Below, one piece after another: positions 36,722-48,274 of a stretch of DNA of 64,000 nt. The stretch covers positions 62,001-126,000 of the forward strand of contig NW_019091526.1 in assembly GCF_001949145.1 (NCBI RefSeq), read 5' to 3'. The first letter of the stretch is position 1; the number at the start of each line of letters is the position of its first letter. Source of the stretch: Acanthaster planci. Lineage: Eukaryota > Echinodermata > Asteroidea > Valvatida > Acanthasteridae. Under the pieces are notes generated by a model that saw only the letters and a list, made by a program, of their open reading frames with translations, was not told the DNA's origin and searched no databases. The position numbers were made by a program, and so were the translations under genes.

Positions 36722-38676
36722 CGAGTAGCCGCGGTATCCCTATACAAACATGCTAGCGCGACCGGCGAGCAACGATGTCCCTCTCGCTTAGTTCCATGCA
36801 CAAATGTTGCCCATTTTTTCCTTAATGCTTAAACTTTACACCCCAGTGATCAACTACGATAGCTGACCGTCAATCAAATGCATGAAACTGGAGCAGAAGT
36901 TTGGCATCGTAAGGCAGTACAGTCAATCTAAAAGTACATTTTCCGCTGACAACCATAGAGTTTCGGACACCAGTTTGTTTCAATTTAAATTTTTGGGTGG
37001 AATGACGTCACGCACCGTCTCTTCCGTTCGTATCTGCGACTTAGCGTCTTGCGTTCCGTCGGCGTTACAAACGGGATTTACTTTTGACCTTGCGCTGTCC
37101 GTGAACTCTGCCGACAATGCGGCATTCGCCTGCCTCTCTTCACACCGCCTGAAAAAAAATCCTGCCACTCTGTCGGTTCCTTCCCGTCCGCAATTCAGCA
37201 ATTCATCCGGCGGGTCCTAAGCTTTTAATCGGATCATAATTGGGATGTAATCACGTGTTAACTACCAGAGCTTCTCTCCGGCGTTATTCCCGATAATACC
37301 CTCCCCCTTCGAGTTTACAAGCAATTTCACACCTCACCGTTTAATGAAGCGAACTAGAATGAGTCTCCCACAGTGACGGCACAATAATACAGGTGGACGA
37401 ACTCGCTGATGAAAAAAGTCGGTTTCCGTCGTTTGTGATCTTTCAGGTGCTGGACTTCGCCGGCCGACCGTAGCAATTCATTATCAACGCATTGTCAACT
37501 GTCAAAATATTTTCGTTGTTCCATTGTGCCAGGTGCCAGTACAATTACTTTCAAAATCGTTTAAGGAACCTCAAACCAGTTATTCGACACATGCACGACA
37601 TCTAGTTTTCGTAATTTCTTTCATAATTCTTTCTGTTTTTTTCTTGCACTTTCCCGGGTACAGGCGAAGGCAATGGATAATAGTTTTCCTCAATGATATT
37701 TTTGCCCTTGCGTGACGACGTGCGAAATGAAGGGTTTCTCGAACCCCAAAGCTTGTTAATTCCAGTCTACTTCAGACCAGACGGGCAATGACCACGCAAA
37801 ATTTTCACCGTGACGTGTCAATGAACCCAGTGGTTGTCTCATGCACTTGAGTCCCAATTAAGGAAAAAAAATAAGAGTGACTCTTCCGTTGGTCCACACA
37901 CGGGTCAGTTGGCGCTTCTGTTTTTTCAAACTGTAGTTACAGTTCGAACTCTGAATAAAGAAGAAATGAATTAAATTGAATTGAATTAAACCGCAGTTTA
38001 GAGAGATTTTTTTTACAGTATTGCAGTCACTGCGGTTCATAGTTTAAACGGGTAGTGTTCCTAAGAGTAATGCCAACTCTACTCACTTTGGGTGAGTCAC
38101 CTGCAACATATGTGGTCCTTAAAGATGATGCGTGGCACCTATACCACAAAATATGTCACCTATGAAAGGCACCTAATTTCTGGGTATTGAGTGTCACATT
38201 CTGAAACTCAATCGGGTAGTTACAACGTAGGGATATTCCCGACAACTTGCCGTGTTTGTTGTCCTATCGAACCTCTGTTTATATATCACGCCACAATATT
38301 TCAGCCTGTCATTCGTGGGGCGCACATAAATAATTCCTGGGCATTAAATTGATATTCGCGTCATTTCACTTTAGCGCCTACGTGACAGCGGCTGCCCGCT
38401 TTTCATACTCACAGTAAAATAACTATCAACAAGTGTCCTTAGGTGGACGTATATACTGAGTGTAAGTGTTTGCAACTGCATTTCAATATTGGGTTTGGAA
38501 TCGCTAACGAATATTTAGCGCTGCCTCCTCTGATATGAGTTAGTGTTGAGCCTCCGACTACGCGATCAGGAACCTGTTGTTAATTCACAAGGCTGTAGTG
38601 TTCTACACCCACAAAATACATATGACATTGGCAATGCAATATCCGCCAATCACATTATTCATTGTTAATACCGGTG

Positions 38677-39397
38677 TAACGGTCTCATTTTCCCGGCGTG
38701 CTCGGATTTCCGGGTAGTAGGCAAACACTGCCGAGCGACCCGAACTGGGACCCGAACGTATGCGCAATGAATCCCGTTTTTGGTTCGCTTTATGGGTGTG
38801 CTGAGTTCCTACACACAGCGCGCACATCCGTCATGACGTCCGTGCGCCTGCTTCGAAGTGGTTATCGCGGTAATTTCGTTGGATATGGCACGGCGTCTGG
38901 TGCCATGTCTGAAGGGTACAAGAAGAAACGCCACAGAACAAACGGTATCTGCGAAGTAGGTCGTATCCTTCTGGGATAACGGACCCGGTAGAAAGGAGCA
39001 TTAAGTCCCAGGCCAGGCTCCAAGTCCCTGGGCAAGGGGCGGAGTGACATATGACTGTCTGGCTCAATAATATTCGATGAATGACAGCGGCATGAGTGTA
39101 GAGCGCAGTGAAAGCTTTAGCGCTTGCTCTTCGTTGTGGTCATTCTGACAAAGTCATTTAACATTGATAAATGTTCATTGTTTTACACCCCCTAGACGGC
39201 GGTGATGTCTCCTCTGTACATTCCCTTGTGTTTACCCTAGACCGCGCCGAATGCGGATTGAACAAGACCCCGTATACGGTACGGGGGCGACTGGAAAAAT
39301 CAGCACACCAGATAAATGGGCACGTTGCGACAACGTGCTTATTAAACCGCTGCGTTCTTCCGGAAATTCGAGCACGCCGAAGAAAATGAGACCGTTA
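38677..39397. mobile_element. Non-autonomous DNA transposon with 37-bp terminal inverted repeats (721 bp)
   Basis: Left end TAACGGTCTCATTTTCCCGG (continuing CGTGCTCGGATTTCCGG, 38677-38713). The right end (39360-39397), read on the other strand, is TAACGGTCTCATTTTCTTCG and continues GCGTGCTCGAATTTCCGG, so about 33 of 37 positions match. The interior is CpG-rich, with open frames of 60-93 codons that do not resemble a transposase. The superfamily is not assigned because the target duplication is unclear. Confidence 0.68.
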
Positions 39398-39572
39398 GAG
39401 GGAAAGAACCCACAAAAGGGCAAAGTTTTGTAACAGTTCGCAAAGCTGGGACACGGAGAGGTTGAGAAGAAATACACGTTTGAACAGTGTTTCATCTGGT
39501 AAGAAATCCCCTTTTGAGCGTATGAGCGTAAGAATAACCTAAAATGAATGAGATCTCAAACCATAGAGCTCA

Positions 39573-39627
39573 TTGCTCAATGGGTAAACATACTTTGCCG
39601 TGAACCCAGCGGCCCCGCTTCGAATCC
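39573..39627 (+). repeat. Possible tRNA-derived SINE or tRNA pseudogene remnant
   Basis: TTGCTCAATGG at 39573-39583 is close to a pol III A box (TRGCNNARYGG), and GCTTCGAATCC at 39617-39627 differs by one base from the B box GGTTCGAATCC. Spacing is tRNA-like, but no acceptor stem or cloverleaf could be drawn, so this is not a functional tRNA. Confidence 0.25.
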
Positions 39628-41630
39628 AGCTTGATGCTCTTTTAAGAATCGAGTTCAGTAGGTGCCTATGGGTCCACTCGAACGGGGCATATTTGATATC
39701 GCTTTGCCACGGGTGACAAATATGACTACAATTCCTTTTCAGCGTCACTGGATGTTTGCCAGGAACACGTGGTTAAAATGAAAAGAAACAGCACCACGCT
39801 GTTTAATATCTTTTATGGGTGCAATCGGTCACAGGTAACAGAAGACGACGAGGGAGGTATCACACGGCTGTCGGATCGTCTCGGATTTGGCCCAGCCGCC
39901 CCATTAAAATCCAGTGCCAAGAAACCGATGTTCTCGTTTTATCATGACTTGAGGACTCGAACAGAACGACATAATTCCTTGGCCAATCACAAACCAAAAG
40001 GTCCCAAATCGCCCTGTGATTGGCAGATTTACATTCGAATTATACAGGCCAACAGAAATGAACTTTTCGTAGTATCTTAACCCGTGACGTATATACCGTA
40101 ACTGCACGGAAACCTTAAGTCGCGCTGCAGCTTTATGCTACACAAACAAAGTTACCCTCTCATCTAGTCAGTTTGATTCTTGCTCCACATCCTGCCAGCA
40201 ATGTCCAACAGTTTTTAGGCTTTAGTTATCTGTGACTTAGGCCTATTTGGCGCGAACTCACCCCAAGTAAAATTTGTAAGTCAATAGCATTTTTTAAGTT
40301 CAAGGACGAGGTCTATGCCTACCTACACAACTGTAGGTACCGAATCTTACACTTTTATCCCTTTTACCACATCCAAACCTGGTGTCAAATCTGGGACTAC
40401 GTCATGAAAACTAGTAGGTAGGGGAAAACAAAATAGCATTCTTTGTAGAAAAGTGTACCGCGTGATGGGCTGGGATTTCAGCATTGCATAACTGGTATAC
40501 CCAGCAAGAAATGAGACCGAGGGGTACCCCTCCCACCATGTCCAACCCTATACAAATTTCAGACTATTGTTACTTAACACATCCCCCCCAAGATGTCCGA
40601 AAGGAATTCCCCAGATTCCTGCGAGACAATGACCAACACAAAGCAGGGGCGGTTCTCTCCGTCTCATACCTTGCTGCATATGATAACTAGAGTCCCGAGC
40701 CACAATTGCCGGCTTGTTGGGTTGCGGTTTTTGACGCCCATTGTTCGCATTTGTTTGCATAACATTCCCTAAATATCCCCGCCCATTTGTGTTGACAATC
40801 ACCCAGGATCTTGACACTTTGCCGTTTTATGATTACCCTTTATGGGCCAACATTAATACACTAACGTGCCAAAGGTTCCATGGTTCTCAGTCGCGCCATT
40901 CCCATACACTACGCTATCCCAGAGCTCCACCATTGGTACGAGAGGCTTTCGAGTAACAACTCCAAGCACTTACAAACCGCCTTGTGCAATTTACGAAGTA
41001 TGGAACTTGTCATAATCAGATAACAAATGAATGAGTGCCAAGTATCTCGCTTTGGACACGGTGTCTGTTGTTAAAAGGTGGATCAAGCCATGCGAGACTC
41101 AGGTCCGAATACTCAAAGTATCCAAAGATGAGCATACTGAGTGCTGCCTGGACGTGCCGTATGTATACATGTACAAGGGCAAATAAGGTTAATAAAGGTT
41201 GACCACCAGTATCTGAATGATTATGATTCGACCATCGGTTGCCTTGCTTTGTTATCTGATTTCTAACAAGGTACACAGGGAACCATCAATATAAATAATC
41301 GTGCGAGATGACTAATAGACTATGAAACGAAGGATCATCAAGAAAACAGAACAAAAACCACTCCCTAAATAAAACAAGAAAAGTGTGAATGTAATTTTAT
41401 TTTCGTCAATGGGATTCCGCGACAGGGTTGACTGAGGCCATTCGGGTGGGACTACTAGATTAATCCGATTAGACGCCTTAACTGCTGTGGCACCGCACCC
41501 ACACGCACATTCTGCCGCTTGATGCGCGTGTGCATGCATTTGGCAAATCACGACAACTTATTGGTTGAAGAGGCATGTAACGCGCGTACCACCTGTCCAC
41601 AAGCGTTGTACCACTGCAGTAATGGCTCCT

Positions 41631-41811
41631 AATACGGGCGAATCACTACAAAATAGTGCGCCTCCAAGAGTTTGCAACGCGTTGGCCAATCACAACGTGC
41701 AAAATTTGTCGACCATTTCCAAACGTGCATTGGGTCGATAGATTTCGCGCATTGTGATTGGCCAACGCGTTGCAAACTCTTGAAGGCGCACTATTGTGAA
41801 TTGCCCGTATT
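41631..41811. mobile_element. Foldback MITE (181 bp)
   Basis: Two long arms pair across nearly the whole element. The left arm contains AATAGTGCGCCTCCAAGAGT and TTGCAACGCGTTGGCCAATC. The right arm contains the reverse complement (GATTGGCCAACGCGTTGCAA, ACTCTTGAAGGCGCACTATT). The outer ends are AATACGGGC and GCCCGTATT. The central loop is about 40 nt. It is non-coding; frames on either strand here are mirror images of the repeat. Confidence 0.78.
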
Positions 41812-42192
41812 CTGGTTGTCTAATTATCACAGTATATTCCCAAAGCACACGCGCGTCAAGCTGTAGAATATGCGTGTGAGTGCGGTACCCACCGCAGTTA
41901 TGCACTCTTAAAACACCTGGTTCAGTCTGAACCAGTGGTTTTTAGAGTGTGTCATCGAATCGTATTAGTTTACAAGAAAAAATTGACCAGTGGTTGCTCA
42001 GGCTTGCCCATTTGCAACCGGTGGTGACTCCAACATTATTAATGACACAGATATCAGTAGTATTAGTCTGGTGCACAGTAATTACGCCAATACATGTGCG
42101 AATAAACGTGTTGCAGTTGAAGGTGAAAATCGGATTCGTGTGAAGAACACTGCTACGGTTATTTTCTCCAAGGGTTTAGGCCTGTAGTCTAA

Positions 42193-42311
42193 GGCTGCCT
42201 CCGAATCTGTTGTCTAGAGCTAGGTCTAGGTCTTCACTCCATTTAAAGTACGTGGAGACGCGCAGACAATAGACCTAGCCGTTGCTCTGGAAGCCCGTTT
42301 CGGACACGGCC
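42193..42311. mobile_element. Harbinger-type MITE, copy 2 (119 bp)
   Basis: Same orientation, length and termini as the copy at 6320-6438, again flanked by TAA (42190-42192 and 42312-42314). The left end reads GGCTGCCTCCGAA and the right end TTCGGACACGGCC. The two copies differ at a modest number of scattered positions, so they are diverged insertions of one family rather than a recent duplication. Confidence 0.82.
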
Positions 42312-42769
42312 TAAGATCATGAAGCAGTATTCACAGGTCATTTAAAAAGTGTGCCGTATCTCTTTACTTGGAGCAAGTAAAACCTTCCATTTACGGGGGT
42401 GTATGCAGCTCGAATAGGTTGCCAGTGTATGCTGTTATTTCCTCTCGTCCACTTGGTAAGACTGAGGCAGAGATATGCGCACCTGCTTCCGTAACCTCAC
42501 AAAGTTCCAAAGTTCGGGACAACTCTTTACGTGCAGACACACTTTTTTGAATACACACAGCATTTCTTATGGTTTCTACTGTGAAGTACACGCTAACGGG
42601 TTCCTCCTGTCATAAATAAAAAGAGTCGACTTTTTGATGTTTTTAGAGTAGTTTTGTAAGGGGCTCACTCTTTCTGAGGGTGATTTTTCATTCTTTAGAA
42701 TTTAGAGAGATATCTGATTACAGCGATCTCACAATTGCCGTGATAACAGTCAACAGACCGATTGCACCT

Positions 42770-43023
42770 GCTAAGTCACGTGACATATAGTGAATACCGG
42801 TATTAAACAACAAACATGGCGTCCTCCCATAACAAAGTGTGTTTTAAGTGTTGTTTACTAAAAAAAAACGATTTCTGGTTTAACCCTCAGCATATCAGTA
42901 GTCTGAGTACTTCACAAATCGTCGCTTTCATTTTGGGTAAATAACACTTATGGCACACTTTGCTAAGGGAGAACGCCACGTTTGTTGATGTTTGATACCC
43001 ACTATAGGTCACGTGACTAAGTG
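42770..43023. mobile_element. Foldback element carrying a USF-type E-box in each arm (about 254 bp)
   Basis: The left arm reads TAAGTCACGTGACATATAGT and later ACAAACATGGCGTCCTCCCA. The right arm, read in reverse, has TTAGTCACGTGACCTATAGT and ACAAACGTGGCGTTCTCCCT, followed in both by CAAAGTGTG and TAAGTGTT. The arms are about 85 bp each with a loop around 42880-42930. The GTCACGTGAC palindrome near each end is a perfect bHLH/USF/MiT site. No coding content. Confidence 0.72.
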
Positions 43024-43367
43024 GGTAAAATTGGTCAAAGCGGGGAAGAAATCTATGAAATTCGTTTGGGGCGGACCGGCGTTCCAGTCACGTAGGCCAA
43101 CCTTACCGGGGGAGAAAGTTAAATCGACTGAAGACAAGAGAGACAGACGACAGCAACGCTTGACTTGCTGAAAGGACAAAAGTAGTATCCTTACAATCAG
43201 TGTACACGTGACAATCGGTGCGTGGGGGGGAGGCATATAGCGATTGCTCTTTGACTAGAGCCTTACACGCACAGGTGTAACAGGGTAATTTCACAACCAA
43301 CCAAATTGCCTTGCTAACCCTAACCCCGTAGGGTGTATGTAAAATCATATTGAAATCGGACGATTTG

Positions 43368-43393
43368 GGACTGTTAGGGCGCCCTAACAGTCC
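43368..43393. repeat. Perfect 26-bp palindrome
   Basis: GGACTGTTAGGGC followed immediately by GCCCTAACAGTCC: two 13-bp arms with no spacer, centred on GGCGCC between 43380 and 43381. It is not associated with a recognised element or gene end. Confidence 0.9.
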
Positions 43394-43677
43394 AAAGTCC
43401 TTTACTAGGAACTTGTGAACTCGTTGCTTCAATGACTCCGTTACCACTGCCTTGACTCTAGAAGAATTTGGGCTAAAAATGGGCTTCGGTTGTATTAATT
43501 ATTTCAGCTGTTCCTCTCTGGCATCTAGATAACTACTTCAGTAATGTCACGCGCGGAGCATAGCAAAAGCATACATCGTAGTCCTCTTTGATACTGTTAC
43601 TTTTCATTTTAGGATACAAAGCTCAAAATTAAAACATTTGAGTTTTCAAAGTGAACAGGTGCAGAGCAATGAACCCA

Positions 43678-44265
43678 CTAAAACCTTGAGTTCAGATCGC
43701 TAATAAGTAACTGATTAGAGAAGGGGTTGGATAGCGAGGAGAGAACCCCTTGGTACAACACGACTGCCCTACAGAGGTGATTTCTGGCTTCCGACGCGCG
43801 AAAGTAGGGAGGTAAGGTGATACCAGCGAACCTTTTGAGTTGAAACCCCCGGTTGGTCAAAGTGTCTCTGGAAGGTTCTAATTGGTCATAACTGGCGCAG
43901 GCACCAGAAACTTCGCGGCGGTAAATGAGCCGCATTCCCCGGGTCCCCTCTTGGGAAGTCGCGGTGGCCTCCACGAGCAACAGTTGTCAGTTTACAATAA
44001 CACGTAGTGTTTGCCCGACGCAGTGTGAGCATTTATGGGGGCCGGAGTGCACGTGTTCAACTTCGAAGGTAATCTGTTTGTCTTTTTTGGGTTTGTCCCC
44101 TTGTTTGGTTGCTTTTCTTGTCGACGCAATGGGTGGAAGCTGCATGTACAACATAACCGTGCACCGCCGTGTCATATTCAAACGACAGTGTTCAGTTAAA
44201 CGAGCTGAAAAGCAGGACTGGCTTTGATATGAAGGGTTGGTGGGAGCACAAGCTCTTCCACACAT
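43678..44265 (-). pseudogene. Long minus-strand frame with one in-frame stop; possible decayed coding sequence
   Basis: A single frame is open for about 92 codons (to TGA at 43987-43989) and then, in the same frame, for a further 102 codons to 43678. Segments include KATKQGDKPKKDKQITFEVE followed by HVHSGPHKCSHC (His and Cys spaced as HxCxxC), and after the stop RLIYRREVSGACASYDQLEP. CpG-rich composition lowers stop frequency here, so an open frame by chance is possible. No ATG context or known homolog was identified. Confidence 0.22.
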
Positions 44266-44835
44266 TGATCTAACCTAATAGACAAGACTAAACTCCTTTC
44301 TTCCCAAAGAATGACTTGCTTGTCATTCCCCCCTTCATTTTAAAAGCTATTTTAAAGCACTTTTAAAAGCTATTACCTTATTATATACAAAACATCCACA
44401 ATAAATTATAATTACTTGCGCACAAATACGGTATAAATAGACTGGATTTGTATACTGAAATTCATGGGTTTTTAAGTTATCTTTTGCCACTTTTTTGTTC
44501 CGCGACTCACTGGATGACCGAAGTAATACTGAAAAAAATGAGTGATTCAGTTGCAAAATACATGTTTTATCCTCCGTGCTTTCACGCCCTTAAAGCAATG
44601 CTGATATGCCTTCAATAACGCCATGTTAATTGTACAATTCGCTGCACCACCGCGCAGCAGTAGGCCTACTCCGCCACCTGTTTCCAGTTCGAAAATGGGT
44701 CAGAAACGCCTCGCTGTGGCCTGCCCGTGACCCCTCACGTGGCCCACCATGGTCCCGTAAACAACAATTTGTATTTAATTTATAGCATTTTCTCCCCCTG
44801 CCCGCTAATTCTTCGCGTCAACCAAGCAGGGTGTG

Positions 44836-44877
44836 GTTGCCCGGGCAACGGGGCCGCGGGCTGCAGAAATGGCGGGC
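44836..44877. promoter_or_regulatory. Perfect RFX X-box plus YY1-like site in a GC-rich block
   Basis: GTTGCCCGGGCAAC (44836-44849) is a full palindromic X-box: two GTTGCC half-sites with a two-base spacer, the binding site of RFX factors and a hallmark of ciliary gene promoters. GAAATGGCGGGC follows at 44866-44877 and resembles a YY1 site. The surrounding 44640-44960 is CpG-rich, with GGGGCCGCGGG beside the X-box, as in promoters. An ATG at 44951 (ATGAAATTGC before GTAAAG) could start a plus-strand gene. No coding exon is proven on either side. Confidence 0.5.
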
Positions 44878-44999
44878 GTTTGATATTGTGCTCTCACAAT
44901 ACTACAAGGGGCGCAGGACTACTCAACTTCCCTCCCCCGGCGCATTGTGATGAAATTGCGTAAAGTAAATACCCTGCCTACAGGGCATGACAGACACCG

Positions 45000-47900
45000 T
45001 CTGTTGAACTTCGGAGAGGTCCGCTGAATGACGTGATACAATGCTTCGTCGATTTTAGATTCCATTACCTGCTCGGTCTTTCCAAGCTACCGGTTTCACC
45101 TACACAAAACACAATCTCACGGTGGGGTCCAATTATTATTCCCAATCAATGAAATGTTAAGCTATCAACACGTAGGATGGAAAAAAGGCTTGCAGCCTTC
45201 TGACTGAAAAGTGCTACCAGAAATTGCGGATTGAATACCGGTAATCTGTTTCGACTGAGATTTCATGTCACTGAAACATAGCACATTAAATGGTGTACAT
45301 GTATACTGGACCGCACCACTTCGTTAGTCGCTTTAAAAAACTACACAAAACAAAACAAGCCACACCAATGCAAAACACAGAACACACCAAAACCAGCTAA
45401 AACAAACAACCCAACAATAAACAATCGATAATGTGTAACATCTGCAAAAAGCTGTGAAGTGATCTGTCCTCTTAACTTTCGGGGAATTGAGTTCATAAGT
45501 CCACTTCATTGAACTTGATAGGGATTTTATGATTGTGTTCCTGGGATTCGGTTGACAAATGTACCGTGCGCGCAGCATCATCAGACCGCATTATTATGCC
45601 CAGCGGGTTTGTGTGGTTTCGTGCGTTGGGTTACTTTGCGCCCGTACAGTGAGCAATTATTTCTGTGCCTTGCTAGGTTCAACGAGGTCCTTCTCGCATT
45701 TTGGCCAAAATAATTTTATTTCATACTCATTGTTCTTTAACAACATGTTGAAGTGGTTTGGAGGGGTAGGGTGCAGTACACCGGGGCTTAAAATGTAAGT
45801 GCAGTGAAATTTTCTTACAATTTTGCTGCAACTTTTTACTCTTCTTCAATGTATAAAAACTCTTTAACACCTCTTTTATAAAAGGCGTTGTAAAGTGTAA
45901 GGTTTTACATTTTTCAAATCACCCATGCTTTCCTGGACGATTGAGGACGCTGTCGTTGTGATGTCATTCAGGGACGACATCGTCCAGTGCGTAGGTTTTT
46001 ACTCAGTAAAAATATATCTGAGAAAGGAATTGATGCTTGCTTATTACTGTGCAAATAAACAAAAATGAATCAGCAAAGAAGAGAAACTTTAGCTTTAAAA
46101 TATTAGAATTAAGCTGGTTCTGTCTTCGTATCGCCTTATGCACAGGAAGGGGATTGCTGGAATAATTTACACCTCTTTCTTGATAAATCTTCCCGAACTA
46201 AGAACCAAGCTAATATTCAATCCAAATCTTTTGGGGACAACCCACCAGTACCCCCTTAAATCGTAGGCTCCTCAGATACGCGCCAACGCTTTGATATCAT
46301 TGATAAACAATGAACACGTGCGACAAAATCTGGGTGCCGTGATTTTCCAATCGCTCCAGTACATCGCACACAAATGGAATGCATGGGTCAAGCACAAAAT
46401 ACTTCGGGCTACTGAAACTGGACTTGGCATTTGTAGACAATGCGGCGGCAATGACTTTGGCAAATTGAAGTAATCAATATCAATTATCTGCTCATTTGAA
46501 CATCCCCGGCCCCATGTATATACAGCCGAACAGCAGTTACGGTAGCCCTGCCGCCCAAGCAAGTTTATATTCAACCTCGTAGTAGGCCTATCCGTCATTA
46601 CTACCGTCTCACCACTGCCGTCTCACCACTACCGTCTCAGTCCCCCAGTGAATTCAGCTAAAAAACGTCAAAACAAGCAGGCCCGTAGCGACATCAATGC
46701 CACGCAAAAAAAACTTTCGAATGCTCCCGTTTGTTGCTCTTTTTTATCACCGAACAAAGCTCAATGCCGTCTGGTCCTTGTGAGGTTAAAAAGTGTGTGT
46801 CTGTTTTCACGCCAACAGTTGGACGCTCTGTAACTGCGAGGTAACTTTTTGTGATAGTCTACCGTTTATCTTTGATCGCTTAACTACCACATTCCACCGC
46901 ATTGTAGCATTGCATTCTTGGGCTCAGAACTCAAGCCCCAACCACCTCGGTTCACACCATTGGTACAACCAAGGACTCCCTCTATTACTCGTGCATTGTT
47001 TCGAATATATAATAGCATAAAAAAAAAACAGTTCGGAGTGTAAAAAGCTGTTGATGGGTCGTTAACCTTTGACAGAAGCTTTGGAGAAATCCTTGCAAAA
47101 ATGATTCTAACTCCCAATTGTTTTCCCCTTAAATCCCCTGAGACCAGAAATATGTGATGATCGACAGCTGTACCAGTAACAACAATTCAGTAAGTTTCAA
47201 CTAAACACATGGTTGCTTGAGTGTTTGGTCGACTGCTGCTCTCTGTTATAATTTATATGTGCTCACAACACTTTGTAGACCCGGCCTTGTAAGTGGATTA
47301 CCTGCTTCATCTTCCGGACTTTTCAGAAAGTGCATTTTCTTCTTTGTGGAAGTTGCATGGCGATCACGTATGCATCATAGATTCGGGAATATCGACGGAG
47401 AAATCTCTATGGCTAATCGTACGAACAGGTAGTTTCACTCTTCAGACATCCAATCACCCAGTGGTACCATTCGCCCCGGGCCTGGACAATGTGGCCTCAA
47501 ACGGCTAGACCGATTCATACGGGGGGAAAACGCTGGGATTTCAATCAGCTAATCCCCTAGCTATTTGGCTGCCACAACCGCTCAACTTGGCCACTGGCCA
47601 CCAACAACACTAGAAAACTTTCCTTTTCCTGATTTGAAGTCTCATTTCTTTTCTAGTCGTCTGTGATGAATGGTTCTGATCTCTACCAAGCCCTGTAAGA
47701 AAGCAAACAATTTAGCACAAAGAAGCGGTTCCTAAAATTCTCCGAGATGTTGGAAAAGATGTAGACCCCAAAACCCTCACCCCAGGGGAAAGAGGGGATT
47801 GTGAGCTTCATTCTAACTGATGTATCGCCGGAATGTAGGAAGAGAAAGTTTACTGTATACTACAAATACATGTATACATGTACATATATTAAGTGCAAGG

Positions 47901-48192
47901 TATTCTTTTCCGGTGATGCGGTAAATATTTGCAGAGAAGATCTTACAAATGCCCAAAGGAGAGAGTGTCTCAGAAATTCAGGTGTGCTATCGCGACACAA
48001 TGAAATTCAAACAGTATGTACCCACCAGAGTACCCTGGTCGTCAGTGGTCTTGTTTGGGTGTCCCAGCTTTGCCCAGGGTCTTATGCGACCATCCTTGTT
48101 GCCAAAAACAAGCCTTCCCAATAATGGTTATAACGGGACACTCTCCATGCGCTGCAAACTTCTCGTGCCGATAGAAATTTAAAAGCGACGGG
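45000..48192. other. No recognised gene
   Basis: Moderately CpG-rich sequence with short frames only. A three-copy tandem repeat (ACTACCGTCTCACC-type unit of 14 bp) lies at 46599-46639. If the X-box block at 44.84 kb is a plus-strand promoter, this would be first-intron sequence. Confidence 0.4.
46599..46639 (+). repeat. Short tandem repeat, 14-bp unit, about 3 copies
   Basis: The unit ACTACCGTCTCACC is followed by ACTGCCGTCTCACC and ACTACCGTCTCAG. Confidence 0.75.
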
Positions 48193-48274
48193 ATTTCACT
48201 CATTTTGGCAAGATGGTTTCTTTAGAACAAGACAGATAATGTGACGAACCATCTTGTCAAATGACCAGTGAAAT
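48193..48274 (+). repeat. Hairpin of about 82 nt
   Basis: The 5' arm ATTTCACTCATTTTGGCAAG continues ATGGTT (48193-48218). The 3' arm AACCATCTTGTCAAATGACC continues AGTGAAAT (48247-48274). They form a stem of about 25 pairs with a 2-nt bulge, a 1-nt bulge and one G-U pair, around a 28-nt loop. The size is compatible with a pre-miRNA-like hairpin or a tiny MITE. Confidence 0.45.

Noticed and set aside
42816-42900. ATGGCGTCC in good context, resembling a gene start
   Set aside because: It is inside one arm of the foldback element, and the other arm has the same sequence with GTGGCG.
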